Of a stretch of 64,000 bases of DNA, positions 16,458 through 24,608 are shown one piece after another (position 1 is the first letter of the stretch; each line of letters starts with the position of its first letter). The position numbers and the translations under genes were made by a program. Below the pieces are notes generated by a model. The model did not search any database. It was given only the letters and a program-made list of their open reading frames with translations, and was not told the origin of the DNA. Source of the stretch: Streptomyces pilosus (GTDB lineage: Bacteria; Actinomycetota; Actinomycetes; Streptomycetales; Streptomycetaceae); assembly GCF_014649835.1 (NCBI RefSeq), contig NZ_BMTU01000001.1:372001-436000 (forward strand), read 5' to 3'.

Positions 16458-17801
16458 CTAGGAAAGCCTTTTGAGGAGCACCGCCGACGCGACGGGGCGT
16501 GCGCCCGCGCGGGCGACCCCGTCGGCGACCTCGCGGTCGGTGGAGGCGACGATGACGGGACGTCCCGGCGGCTCGGCGCGCACCAGCTGGCGGATGAGCT
16601 CGTCGGCGGTGACGCCCGGCTTGGAGAACAGCACGCGGACGCCGCGCGGCGGCGCCAGCAGGACCGGCGCGGCCAGCTCGGCGCCGTCGAAGACGCAGGT
16701 GACCTCGGCGCCGGTCTGCGCGGCGAGCTGGGCGAGCTGGCCCAACAGGCGCAGGCGCTGCTTCTCCAGGGGCATCTGGGGATAGCCGGTCTTGGTCACG
16801 TTGTAGCCGTCGACGACGAGATGGGCCTGCGGCAGCGCCAGCAGCTGGTCGACGATGGCCGGGTCGTTCTCGGACAGCGCGCGGGCGGCGATGTCCTTCG
16901 GGGTCATGCGGCCCGGCTCCACGGCGTCCACGGTCTCGGCGGGCCGGACGGACACGGGGGGCAGCGCCAGTTCGCGCCGCAGCCCCTGGGCGGCGTCGAG
17001 CACGGTGTCCAGCAGCAGCCGCACCCGCATGTCCTCGACGCTGCGTCCCTCGCGGGCGGCCCGGCGTGCGGCCTCCAGGGCGGCCTCGGTCTCCCCCAGG
17101 CGGGCCTTGAGGCGCCGGCTCTCGCTCTCGGCGGCCGACAGCTGGGCGTGCCCCTCGGCGCGCACGGACTCCGTCTCGGCCCGCAGCTTGCGCAGGGCGG
17201 CCTCGCCGCGCTTGACGTCGCTGAGGGCGGAGCGCAGCTTGCGGTGGAGCGAGTCGGTCTCCTTCCTCGCCGCCTCCAGCTCGGCGCGCAGCCGCTCGGT
17301 CTCGGACCTGGTGTGCTCACGGGCCCGGTCGAGTTCGGCGCGCAGCCGTTCCAGCTCGGCCCGGGTCTCCTCGTCGGCGCGCTCGGCGTCGGCGCGCTGG
17401 GCCTCTTCGCCGGCCGCGGTCACCAGCTTGACCCAGCCGGCCGGGCGGAGCACGTAGGCCGCGGCCGCCACGTCCAGCGGGTCCGCGGCCGGGGGCGGGG
17501 AGCCCGAGTCGAGGGCACCGGTCAGTTCCGGCTGGGCCTCTCTGAGCTTCTCCCCGATGCGCTGCCGGAACAGCGGATCGGTCTCCAGCGCCGCCGCCAT
17601 GGCGTTGCCGGCGAACTTGGCGCGGCGGTTCGGCGCGAATCTGGCGTACTGCCTGAGCTGGGCGGGCAGCTCACCGACCGTGAGGCCGCCGAAACCGTCG
17701 GCGACGATCTGGACGACGCGGCGGCGCACGCCTTCGGGCAGCGGACGGTCGAGCACCTCGGTGGCGCCGTCCTGCGGCCCTCCGCCCGTGGTCTCCACCA
17801 T
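16458..17801 (-). CDS. NYN (YacP/Rae1-type) RNase-fold protein with N-terminal coiled coil
   Basis: A 447-residue cytosolic protein. Residues 1-110 form a helical domain (LDRPLPEGVRRRVVQIVADG). Residues ~120-255 are a long Arg/Glu/Ala heptad coiled coil. The C-terminal domain from ~325 is a NYN/PIN-like fold: HLVVDGYNVTKTG (metal-binding Asp, Asn), VFDGAELAAP, VLFSKPGVTADELI and VIVASTDREVADGV (Asp cluster). That domain resembles YacP/Rae1, a ribosome-associated endoribonuclease in Bacillus. An RNA-cleaving role is inferred from the fold. The start ATG at 17801 is preceded by two hairpins in the leader (17823-17896). Confidence 0.82.
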   Translation of the reverse strand: MVETTGGGPQDGATEVLDRPLPEGVRRRVVQIVADGFGGLTVGELPAQLRQYARFAPNRRAKFAGNAMAAALETDPLFRQRIGEKLREAQPELTGALDSGSPPPAADPLDVAAAAYVLRPAGWVKLVTAAGEEAQRADAERADEETRAELERLRAELDRAREHTRSETERLRAELEAARKETDSLHRKLRSALSDVKRGEAALRKLRAETESVRAEGHAQLSAAESESRRLKARLGETEAALEAARRAAREGRSVEDMRVRLLLDTVLDAAQGLRRELALPPVSVRPAETVDAVEPGRMTPKDIAARALSENDPAIVDQLLALPQAHLVVDGYNVTKTGYPQMPLEKQRLRLLGQLAQLAAQTGAEVTCVFDGAELAAPVLLAPPRGVRVLFSKPGVTADELIRQLVRAEPPGRPVIVASTDREVADGVARAGARPVASAVLLKRLS

Positions 17802-17822
17802 CCGTCACACCCCAATGCCTGT

Positions 17823-17896
17823 GCGACCCCGTGTGCGGGGTCGCCGTCCGCGGGGCCCTCCCCCGCTCTCGACTTCGCTCGAGCGGGAGGGTCCCC
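17823..17896. repeat. two stacked hairpins, including a common Streptomyces intergenic repeat
   Basis: First hairpin: GCGACCCC-GTGTGC-GGGGTCGC (17823-17844). Second: a longer stem at 17852-17896 containing CCGCTCTCGACTTCGCTCGAGCGG, split here as CCGCTCTCGACTTC and GCTCGAGCGG. That type of sequence recurs between genes across Streptomyces chromosomes. Both lie between the 79-residue gene and the NYN gene on the minus strand and may end the first transcript or structure the leader of the second. Confidence 0.6.
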
Positions 17897-17903
17897 CTCC
17901 GCT

Positions 17904-18143
17904 TCAGGAGCCGGCGCCCGGCCTGTCCACGAGTTCCACCTGGTCCACGGCGTTGCACCAGCGGCACCGCACCGACTCGATCGTCTCACCGAGCACCTCG
18001 CGCTCCTCGACCGTGGGCTCTCCGGCCAGGTCGAGGTGGACGTACTCGACGACCTTCGACGAGCGGGTCACGTCGAAGCGGGTCAGGTTGCCGCAGAGGG
18101 TGCAGCGCCACCGCGTCGAGGCGGTCGGCAGAGGAACCGTCAT
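17904..18143 (-). CDS. small zinc-ribbon-like conserved protein
   Basis: A 79-residue protein of unknown function. It carries two Cys pairs, WRCTLCGN near residue 15 and VRCRWCNA near residue 60, that could together hold one zinc ion. The middle is acidic (TVEEREVLGETIES). The ATG at 18143 is preceded by GGAAGG at about 12 bases. A conserved gene in this position is present in S. coelicolor, which supports it being real. It may bind RNA or protein through the zinc ribbon, but nothing more can be read. Confidence 0.7.
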   Translation of the reverse strand: MTVPLPTASTRWRCTLCGNLTRFDVTRSSKVVEYVHLDLAGEPTVEEREVLGETIESVRCRWCNAVDQVELVDRPGAGS

Positions 18144-18300
18144 CGTGGCTGTTCGCCTTCCTTCCAGTGTCCGTGACGCACCGGGCCGACCGGTGCGTGT
18201 GGCTCGTAACCCTACGGCCTGGGGGGTCCCCGCCGCCCGCCCGTCCACGGCGGCGAGGCGGTATGCGGGGTTCCGTCCTCTTGCGTCATGCTCTGTGTCC

Positions 18301-19035
18301 ATGATCCGCAACTGGGGCGCGTCGGCCGCCGCGGCGATCCGGGGCACGTCCGCGCCGGTGACCCACACCCTCGTCGTGCTGTGCTGCCTGGTCTTCCTGA
18401 CCGGCCCCGTCCCGGGCCTCGGCCCGGCGCACGGCTCGGGGGACGAACTGCTGGCCGCGCAGCGGGCCTACTTCCAGCGCTGGGGCGTCATCCCCGCAGA
18501 CCTGTTCGACGGGTCCCCCGGGGCCCTCCTGACCCCCGCCACGGCGCTCTTCGTGCACGGCGGCTGGGTGCATCTGCTCGGCAACATGCTGTTCCTCCAC
18601 GTGTTCGGCGCGATGACCGAGGCACGGATGGGCCGGCTGCGGTTCACCGTCTGCTACGTCGGCTGCGGCTACCTGGCGCTGCTCGGATACGCCGCCGTCA
18701 ACGCGGACTCCGAGCGGGCGCTGGTCGGCGCCTCGGGGGCGATCTCGGCGGTCCTCGGGGCGTTCCTCTTCCTGTTCCCCGGGGCCCGGGTGACCAGCCT
18801 GCTGCCGTTCCTGTTCTTCCTGCCGGTGCGCCTGCCGGCGTGGGTGGTGCTGCCGTTCTGGGCGGCGCTGCAGTGGGCGGCGGCGGGCCGGGCGGACGAC
18901 GGGCCGGGGGTGGCGTACCTGGCGCACCTGCTGGGCTTCGCCCTGGGCTTCGGCTGCGCGTGGGCCTGTTTCGGCAGGGCGACTACAGTGAGGTCCGCCC
19001 CTGCTCCGGCCCCCGAGGGAGAGAACCAGCCGTGA
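18301..19035 (+). CDS. rhomboid-family intramembrane serine protease
   Basis: A 244-residue polytopic membrane protease. The rhomboid motifs are HGGWVHLLGNMLFLHVFG (86-103, giving His and Asn of the oxyanion site), GASGAIS (Ser145 nucleophile) and AHLLGFALGFG (His209, the catalytic dyad partner). Both catalytic residues are intact, so it should cut transmembrane substrates. ATG at 18301 is used; a GTG two codons earlier is possible. Its stop overlaps the GTG of the RAM-domain gene by four bases, so the two genes form an operon. The substrate is unknown. Confidence 0.9.
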   Translation: MIRNWGASAAAAIRGTSAPVTHTLVVLCCLVFLTGPVPGLGPAHGSGDELLAAQRAYFQRWGVIPADLFDGSPGALLTPATALFVHGGWVHLLGNMLFLHVFGAMTEARMGRLRFTVCYVGCGYLALLGYAAVNADSERALVGASGAISAVLGAFLFLFPGARVTSLLPFLFFLPVRLPAWVVLPFWAALQWAAAGRADDGPGVAYLAHLLGFALGFGCAWACFGRATTVRSAPAPAPEGENQP

Positions 19036-19313
19036 TCACCGCGATCGTCCTCATCAAGACCAGCGTGGACCGGATCCCCGAGATCGCGGAACAGATCGCC
19101 GCGCTGGACAGTGTCAGCGAGGTCTTCTCCGTCACCGGCACCTACGACCTGATCGCCATGGTCCGGGTGCGCGGGCACGAGGACCTGGCGGAGGTCATCC
19201 CCGGCCGGATCAGCAAGATCCCGGGTGTGGAGGGCACCGACACGCACGTGGCGTTCCGCACCTACTCGCAGCACGACCTGGAGGCGGCGTTCGCCATCGG
19301 TCTGGACAGCTGA
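19032..19313 (+). CDS. stand-alone RAM domain protein (Lrp/AsnC ligand-binding domain)
   Basis: A 93-residue protein that is only the C-terminal ligand-binding and oligomerisation (RAM) domain of Lrp/AsnC regulators: ITAIVLIKTSVDRIPEI, a DSVSEVFSVTGTYDLIAMVRV core, then VEGTDTHVAFRTYSQHD. The DNA-binding helix-turn-helix is absent. Such single-domain proteins bind amino acids or join full-length Lrp proteins. It is translationally coupled to the rhomboid gene (GTGA overlap). Regulation by an amino-acid signal is an inference from the domain. Confidence 0.88.
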   Translation: MITAIVLIKTSVDRIPEIAEQIAALDSVSEVFSVTGTYDLIAMVRVRGHEDLAEVIPGRISKIPGVEGTDTHVAFRTYSQHDLEAAFAIGLDS

Positions 19314-19361
19314 CCCCGGGCCCTCCCCCGGCCCCGCCCCGCGCGCCGGAGGGGCCGCGCG

Positions 19362-19398
19362 CCGGATGAAGAACTCTTCATCCGGGACTCATCCGGGG
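19362..19398. promoter_or_regulatory. putative OmpR-type regulator site before the secreted protein/kinase operon
   Basis: Contains TGAAG-N4-CTTCATC-N5-CTCATC. The two TCATCCGGG copies at 19378-19386 and 19389-19397 are spaced exactly 11 bases, as in tandem OmpR/PhoB half-sites. The left part is also an 11-base inverted repeat CCGGATGAAGA-AC-TCTTCATCCGG (19362-19385), so a terminator role for the RAM gene is a competing reading. The same composite occurs at 21840-21877 before the SLC13 gene. Confidence 0.5.
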
Positions 19399-19426
19399 CC
19401 TCGGGTGCGGTGCGCAGGATCGGGGC

Positions 19427-19738
19427 ATGGTCTTCACTCGCCGGATGGCGGCGCTCGCCGCCGTCGTGCTGATCCCGCTGGGCGTCGCCGCGACCAGTTT
19501 CGCGCTCGCCGACAGCCCCGAAACGCCCAGGGTGCCGCCGCAGGTCGAACTGGACAGCGGCTCGCCCACGCCCTCACCCACGGCCTCCTCGGCACGGCCC
19601 GAGCCGACGCCGAGCGACGAGGTGGTCTCCCGGCCACCGGTGACCGACAGCCCCGCGGGTGGTGACGATGACGACGACCGGGGCCGGGACTCCTCGGACG
19701 ACGGACCGGACGACGACGGCCCCGACGACGAGGGCTGA
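19427..19738 (+). CDS. small acidic secreted protein preceding the two-component genes
   Basis: A 103-residue protein of unknown function. A signal peptide (VFTRRMAALAAVVLIPLGVAATSFA) cleaves near ALA|DSPE. The mature chain is low complexity: Pro/Ser/Thr-rich, then an Asp-rich tail (GGDDDDDRGRDSSDDGPDDDGPDDEG, listed by its composition: over ten Asp). The acidic tail could bind cations. The kinase start lies inside its last third in another frame, so expression is tied to the kinase. Such secreted proteins next to kinases sometimes act as accessory sensors; this is inference. Confidence 0.7.
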   Translation: MVFTRRMAALAAVVLIPLGVAATSFALADSPETPRVPPQVELDSGSPTPSPTASSARPEPTPSDEVVSRPPVTDSPAGGDDDDDRGRDSSDDGPDDDGPDDEG

Positions 19739-21164
19739 CGGGGTCCGCCGGCGGATCTCCGCCCGGGTCCGCATCCTGCTGTGGCTGCTGTTCGTCATGG
19801 CCGTCGCGTTCGCCTCCGTCGCCATGACCACCCGTTCCTTCCTGCTGCGGGACGTCGACGACCGGATCAGCGGGCTGCTCTCCCAGGAGGCGGGCGAGTT
19901 CGCCAACTTCGAGGACCGGGGCTTCGACCCGGAGACGGGCCGGCCCTTCACCGACCCGGACCGCCTGCTGCGGGTCTTCCTGGAGCGGCAGTACGCCGAC
20001 CCGGACGAGGAGCTGATCGGCCTGGTGGCCCGGCGCGGCGGCGGTCCGGCGCAGATCATCCAGCCGCGGGACCTGCCCGTCGCCCTGCCGCTGCACCGGG
20101 ACGCCGACGCCCGGCGCCGCATCTTCGCCTCGCCCGACGCCTCCGGGGTGCTCCGGCGGCCCGAGGGGGAGATCCGCTGGGCCAAGGTGCCGGTGGCCCG
20201 GCACGGCGGCGGCGACCCGGAGGCGGCGTTCGTCGTCGCCTTCCACCCGGAGCGCGAAGTGGCCCGCGTCGACGAGGTGTTCCGGGTGCTGCTCGCCATC
20301 TCCGGGGTCGCCCTGCTGCTGACCACCGGCATCGGCTGGGCGGTCGCCGGCCGGATCCTGCAGCCCGTGCGGCTGGTGCGGACCGCCGCCGCGCAACTCA
20401 CCGAGCAGGACCTCACCCGCCGCATCCCGGTGCGCGGCCACGACGACATCGCCGCCCTCGCCGAGACCTTCAACGCCATGCTGGACCGGATGGAACGGGC
20501 CTTCGCCACCCAGCGCCAGTTCGTCGACGACGCCGGCCACGAACTGCGCACCCCGATCACCATCGTGCGCGGCCACCTGGAGCTGATGGGCGACGACCCG
20601 GCCGAACGCGAGGAGACCGTACGCCTGGTCACCGACGAACTGGACCGGATGAGCCGCATCGTGGAGGACCTGCTGCTGCTCGCCAAGGCCGAGCGGCCCG
20701 ACTTCGTCACCCCGGAACCGGTGCAGCTCGCGGAACTGACCGCCGACGTCTACGTCAAGGCCCGCACCCTGGGCGAACGCGACTGGCAGCTCACCGGCAC
20801 GGCCGACCGGGAGGCGGAGCTGGACCCGCAGCGGATCACCCAGGCGATGGTGCAGCTCGCGCAGAACGCGGTGCAGCACACCACGACCGGGGAGACCATC
20901 CGCATCGGCTCCCGCGCGCAGGGGTCGCGGATCGAGCTGTACGTCGCCGACTCCGGGCCCGGCGTCCGGCCGCAGGACCGGGAGCTGATCTTCGAACGCT
21001 TCCGGCGCGGCACCTCACGGCGCGGGTCGCGCGGTTCGGGTGCCGGGCTCGGCCTGTCGATCGTCAGGGCGATCGCCGAGGGCCACGGCGGCCGCGTCCG
21101 CCTGCACGACACCGAGGGCGGCGGCGCCACCTTCGTACTCATCCTGGAAGAGGCACGCACGTGA
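19668..21164 (+). CDS. two-component sensor histidine kinase (HAMP-HisKA-HATPase)
   Basis: A 498-residue membrane sensor kinase. It has TM1 near residues 36-55 (ILLWLLFVMAVAFASVAM), an extracytoplasmic domain of ~150 residues, and TM2 near 205-228. A HAMP linker follows, then the HisKA box FVDDAGHELRTPITIV with phospho-accepting His291, an N box NAVQHTT, and G boxes ADSGPGVRP and GSGAGLGLSIV. The start is uncertain: GTG 19659, GTG 19662 or ATG 19668, all inside the upstream gene. No start exists downstream before TM1, so a long overlap of about 70 bases is real. It is translationally coupled to the response regulator (GTGA). Confidence 0.9.
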   Translation: MTTTGAGTPRTTDRTTTAPTTRADGVRRRISARVRILLWLLFVMAVAFASVAMTTRSFLLRDVDDRISGLLSQEAGEFANFEDRGFDPETGRPFTDPDRLLRVFLERQYADPDEELIGLVARRGGGPAQIIQPRDLPVALPLHRDADARRRIFASPDASGVLRRPEGEIRWAKVPVARHGGGDPEAAFVVAFHPEREVARVDEVFRVLLAISGVALLLTTGIGWAVAGRILQPVRLVRTAAAQLTEQDLTRRIPVRGHDDIAALAETFNAMLDRMERAFATQRQFVDDAGHELRTPITIVRGHLELMGDDPAEREETVRLVTDELDRMSRIVEDLLLLAKAERPDFVTPEPVQLAELTADVYVKARTLGERDWQLTGTADREAELDPQRITQAMVQLAQNAVQHTTTGETIRIGSRAQGSRIELYVADSGPGVRPQDRELIFERFRRGTSRRGSRGSGAGLGLSIVRAIAEGHGGRVRLHDTEGGGATFVLILEEART

Positions 21165-21823
21165 ACCGGATTCTGATCGTCGAGGACGAGGACCGCATCG
21201 CCTCCTTCGTGCAGAAGGGACTGCGCGCCAACGGCTTCACCACCACCGTCGTCCCCGACGGCGAGACCGGCTACGAGTACGCGCTGACCGGCGGTTTCGA
21301 CCTGGTGGTGCTGGACATCGGGCTGCCCGGCCGGGACGGTTTCACGGTGCTGCGCGAACTGCGCGAGTCCCGGGTGACCACCCCCGTGATCGTGCTGACC
21401 GCGCGGGACTCCGTACGGGACACGGTGGCCGGGCTCGAGGGCGGCGCCGACGACTGGATGACCAAGCCGTTCCGCTTCGAGGAACTCCTCGCCCGGGTGA
21501 GGCTGCGCCTGCGCACGGCGGCCCGCGCGCCGGAGGTGACGGTGCTGAGGTCGGGCTCGCTCAGCCTGGACCTGCGCACCCGCCGCGCCCGGGCCGGGGA
21601 GCGCACCGTCGACCTGACGGCCCGTGAGTTCGTGCTGCTGGAACTGTTCCTGAGGCACCCCGGGCAGGTACTCTCCCGCGAGCAGATCCTGTCCCACGTG
21701 TGGGGCTACGACTTCGACCCGGGCTCCAACATCGTGGACGTGTACGTCCGCGCGCTGCGCAAGAAACTCGGCGCGGAGAGGGTGGAGACGGTCCGCGGGA
21801 TGGGCTACCGGCTCCCCGCGTGA
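21161..21823 (+). CDS. OmpR-family response regulator
   Basis: A 220-residue DNA-binding regulator partnered with the kinase upstream. The receiver domain has the acidic pair in VEDEDR, phospho-acceptor Asp52 in VVLDIGLPG, Thr in VLTARD and Lys in DDWMTKPF. The C-terminal winged helix has LTAREFVLLELFLRHPGQVLSREQ and the recognition region NIVDVYVRALRKKLG, then the wing VRGMGYRL. The tandem 11-base repeats at 19377-19398 and 21850-21877 fit its expected DNA-binding mode, so it may control its own operon and the SLC13 gene downstream. Confidence 0.93.
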   Translation: MNRILIVEDEDRIASFVQKGLRANGFTTTVVPDGETGYEYALTGGFDLVVLDIGLPGRDGFTVLRELRESRVTTPVIVLTARDSVRDTVAGLEGGADDWMTKPFRFEELLARVRLRLRTAARAPEVTVLRSGSLSLDLRTRRARAGERTVDLTAREFVLLELFLRHPGQVLSREQILSHVWGYDFDPGSNIVDVYVRALRKKLGAERVETVRGMGYRLPA

Positions 21824-21839
21824 GCACCCCGCGGCCGGG

Positions 21840-21877
21840 TGAAGTTCCCTTCATCTTCGGCTCATCGACGGCTCACC
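21840..21877. promoter_or_regulatory. putative OmpR-type regulator site before the SLC13 carrier
   Basis: TGAAG-N4-CTTCATC-N5-CTCATC-N5-CTCACC, three half-sites starting at 21850, 21861 and 21872 with a strict 11-base period. It matches the site before the secreted protein gene in order, spacing and sequence. It ends 22 bases before the SLC13 GTG, so it would overlap the promoter or leader. Confidence 0.55.
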
Positions 21878-21899
21878 GCCCCCGGGGACCGTCGATGAC

Positions 21900-23315
21900 G
21901 TGACCTTGAACCTCCGTCTGGCAGTGGCCCTGTGCGCGGCGCTGTCGCTCTGCGCGCTGCTCGCGGTCCCCGGCACCTTCCCCGGTCTCGGCGGGGACGC
22001 CCGGCTCACCCTCGCCGTGTTCGCGCTGGCGACGTGCGCGTGGATCGGGACGCCGATCGACGACACCTACATCGCGCTCGGCGCCGGTCTCGCCCTGACG
22101 GTGACCGGGGTGATAAGCAGCGACACCCTCTTCGGCACCCTGGGCGACTCGACGGTGTGGCTGCTGATCTGCGCGTTCGTGCTGGCGGCCGCGGTAGCCC
22201 GGACCGGGCTCGCGGGGCGGGCGGCAGCCTTCCTGGTCGGCGGGGCCCGGACGGTGCGGCAGTTGACGCACCTGACGACGGCCGCCCTGGTCGTCACGGC
22301 GTTCGCGGTGCCGGCCACCTCGGGCCGGGCGGCGCTCGCGCTGCCGGTGTTCCTCGCCCTCGCCAAGGCACTCGCCGACCGGAAGCGACTGGTCGTGATG
22401 CTGGCCCTGCTGTTCCCGACCGTGATCCTGCTGTCCGCGGTGGCGACCCTGATCGGTGCGGGAGCACATCTGATCACCGTGTCGGTGCTGTGGGAGGCCA
22501 CCGGGGACCGGGTGGGCTTCACCGAATGGCTGCTGCTCGGGCTGCCGCTGGCCGTGACCTCCTCCCATCTCGCCGCCGAGGCGGTGCTGTCGACCACGAC
22601 CCGCCGAGCGGACCGCCGGGGTCCTGTGCACATCACCGCCGAGGAGATCCAGCGGCACAGCGACCGCCCGGTGACCGGCCCGTGGACGCAGGCCGAGAAG
22701 CGCTGCGCCCTGCTGCTCGCCACGGTGGTCGCCCTGTGGTGCAGCGAGCCGCTGCACCGGGTGTCACCGGCCGTGGTCGCGCTGATTGGCGCGGTCGTCG
22801 CCGCCTCCCCGGCACTGGGCACCGTACGGCTGAAGGACGCGCTGAAGACGGTGCCGTGGTCGCTGCTGCTGTTCATGGCCGCGACGATGGCGATGGGCGT
22901 GGCGCTGGCCGAGTCGGGCGCGGCGGTGTGGCTGGTCGGCGGACTTCCCTCGGGCATCACCCCGGTGATGTTCCTGGCGGTCGTCGTCGCGGTGAGCACG
23001 GCCGCCCACCTGGTCCTGCAGTCCCGCTCCGCCCGCTCCTCCGTACTGGTCCCGCTGGTGGTCGCGGCGGCCGTCGGCGCCGGGGTGAACCCGGTCGCCG
23101 CCGCGCTCGCGTCCACCGCCGCCGCGGGTTTCTGCCACACGCTCCCGGCCTCCGCGAAGCCGGTCACGCTCTTCGCGGAGATCCCCGGCACCCCCACCTA
23201 CACCCCGCGCGACCTGCTGCGGCTGTCCGCCGTGCTGGCCCCGCTCACCGCCGCCCTGGTCCTGCTGTTCGCCGTCGCGGTGTGGCCGCTGCTCGGCGTG
23301 CCCGTGACCCGCTAA
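21900..23315 (+). CDS. SLC13/DASS-type anion carrier
   Basis: A 471-residue membrane carrier with about 11-12 helices, of the divalent anion:Na+ symporter / ArsB-NhaD superfamily. Recognisable pieces are GDSTVWLLICAFVLAAAVARTGLAGRAA (two parts, ~75-105), a central loop with basic residues near 235-260, and the second repeat with SRSARSSVLVPLVVAAAVGAGVNP. Family members move di- or tricarboxylates, sulfate or similar anions. The next gene, 11 bases on, encodes glycerate kinase, so a C3/C4 hydroxyacid substrate such as glycerate or tartronate is a reasonable guess. It begins at GTG 21900, directly after the candidate regulator site. Confidence 0.78.
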   Translation: MTLNLRLAVALCAALSLCALLAVPGTFPGLGGDARLTLAVFALATCAWIGTPIDDTYIALGAGLALTVTGVISSDTLFGTLGDSTVWLLICAFVLAAAVARTGLAGRAAAFLVGGARTVRQLTHLTTAALVVTAFAVPATSGRAALALPVFLALAKALADRKRLVVMLALLFPTVILLSAVATLIGAGAHLITVSVLWEATGDRVGFTEWLLLGLPLAVTSSHLAAEAVLSTTTRRADRRGPVHITAEEIQRHSDRPVTGPWTQAEKRCALLLATVVALWCSEPLHRVSPAVVALIGAVVAASPALGTVRLKDALKTVPWSLLLFMAATMAMGVALAESGAAVWLVGGLPSGITPVMFLAVVVAVSTAAHLVLQSRSARSSVLVPLVVAAAVGAGVNPVAAALASTAAAGFCHTLPASAKPVTLFAEIPGTPTYTPRDLLRLSAVLAPLTAALVLLFAVAVWPLLGVPVTR

Positions 23316-23326
23316 GGAGTTCCGTC

Positions 23327-24487
23327 ATGCTCAACCGTGTCGTCGTAGCACCCAGCGGCTTCAAGGAGTCGCTCTCCGCCCAGGCCGCCGCCGACGCCAT
23401 CGCGGCGGGTGTCCGCCGGGTCCTGCCGGACGCCGAGATCGACCGCATCCCGCTGGTGGACGGGGGTGAGGGAACCGCCTCCGCGCTCGCCGCCGCCACC
23501 GGCGGCCGGCTGGTCGCGCTGGCCGCCACGGGACCGGTCGGCGAACCGGTCGGCACCCACTTCGCGGTGCTCGGCTCCCAGGACACGGCGGTGGTGGAGA
23601 TGGCAGCCGTCGCCGGCCTCTCCCTCGTCCCCCGCGCCCGCCGCGACCCGGGCGCCACCACCACGTACGGGGTCGGGGAGCTGATCCGTGCCGCGCTCGA
23701 CCAGGGCGTCCGGCGGATCCTGGTCGGCTGCGGCGACTCGGGCACCTCCGACGGCGGGGCGGGCGCCCTCCAGGCGCTCGGCGCACGGCTGCTGGACGCC
23801 GACGGGTTCGAACTGGGCCCGGGAGGGAGCGAGTTGGCACGCCTGGGGCGCGTCGACCCGTCCGGGCTCGATCCCCGCCTCGCGGACGTGGAACTCCTCG
23901 TCGCCTGCAACCCGTACAACGTGCTGTGCGGGGAGCGGGGCGTGGCCCGGGTGTTCGGCCCGCAGAAGGGGGCGACCCCGCGGCAGGTGGAGGAGTTGTC
24001 GGCGGCGCTGGAGAACTGGGCGCGGGTGCTGACCCGGGACCTCGCCGTCACCGGCACCGACCTGCGGCTCGGCCGCGGCACGGGCGCCTCCGGCGGCCTG
24101 GGGGCCGGACTCGCCGCGCTGGGCGCGTCCCTCGTCCCCCGCTTCCCGGTGCTGCTGGACCACCTCGACCTCGACGAGCGGCTGGCCCGCGCCGATCTGG
24201 TCGTCACCGCGGAGGGGGCCCTGGACCACCAGACACCGCGCGGCAAGGTGCCGGCGGAGGTGGCGCGGCGGGCCAAGCTCTCCGGGCGGCCGGTGCTGGC
24301 GCTGGCGGGGACGCTGGGTGAGGGGGCGGGGGAGGTGCCGGGGGTGGACGCCTGCCACGGCATCCTGCCCGCGCCGATGGCTCTGGCGGAGGCGCTGGTC
24401 CGCGGCGCGGAGCTGCTGACCGACGCCACGGAGCGCGCCCTGCGCATGATCGTCCTCGGCGCCCGCCTGCCGGTGGCCCGGGCCTGA
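23327..24487 (+). CDS. glxK: glycerate kinase (GlxK/GarK class)
   Basis: Phosphorylates D-glycerate to a phosphoglycerate that enters glycolysis. The 386-residue product shows the family blocks VVVAPSGFKESLSA, PLVDGGEGTASAL, VEMAAVAGL, RDPGATTTYGVGELI, GCGDSGTSDGGAGALQALG, ACNPYNVLCGERGVARVFGPQKGA, GASGGLGAGLAALGA, and TAEGALDHQTPRGKVP. All are intact. The ATG at 23327 has AAGGAG seven bases upstream. It is in an operon with the SLC13 carrier. Rv2205c in M. tuberculosis is the counterpart in a comparable neighbourhood. Confidence 0.92.
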   Translation: MLNRVVVAPSGFKESLSAQAAADAIAAGVRRVLPDAEIDRIPLVDGGEGTASALAAATGGRLVALAATGPVGEPVGTHFAVLGSQDTAVVEMAAVAGLSLVPRARRDPGATTTYGVGELIRAALDQGVRRILVGCGDSGTSDGGAGALQALGARLLDADGFELGPGGSELARLGRVDPSGLDPRLADVELLVACNPYNVLCGERGVARVFGPQKGATPRQVEELSAALENWARVLTRDLAVTGTDLRLGRGTGASGGLGAGLAALGASLVPRFPVLLDHLDLDERLARADLVVTAEGALDHQTPRGKVPAEVARRAKLSGRPVLALAGTLGEGAGEVPGVDACHGILPAPMALAEALVRGAELLTDATERALRMIVLGARLPVARA

Positions 24488-24509
24488 TCCCCGCCCCGGA
24501 CCCCGCTCC

Positions 24510-24590
24510 GCGGGCTGATTCGGCCCCTCCGGCGTTTGTGGAGCGGGGGTCCGGGGGCAGCGCCCTCCCCGGGGGGGAACGGGGAGGGGC
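24510..24590. repeat. Streptomyces dispersed intergenic repeat
   Basis: Contains the element CGGCCCCTCCGGCGTTTG then GGAGCGGGGGTCCGGGGG, a sequence type found many times between genes in Streptomyces chromosomes. It fills the gap between the convergent glycerate kinase and aminotransferase genes and can fold into GC-rich stems. A terminator role is possible. Confidence 0.6.
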
Positions 24591-24608
24591 GGCGGGGCGA
24601 GCGAACCC

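Noticed and set aside
19362-19385. Simple terminator after the RAM-domain gene
   Set aside because: The palindrome could end transcription, but the same TGAAG...CTTCATC...CTCATC arrangement recurs before the SLC13 gene, so a regulatory site is preferred. Termination is not excluded.
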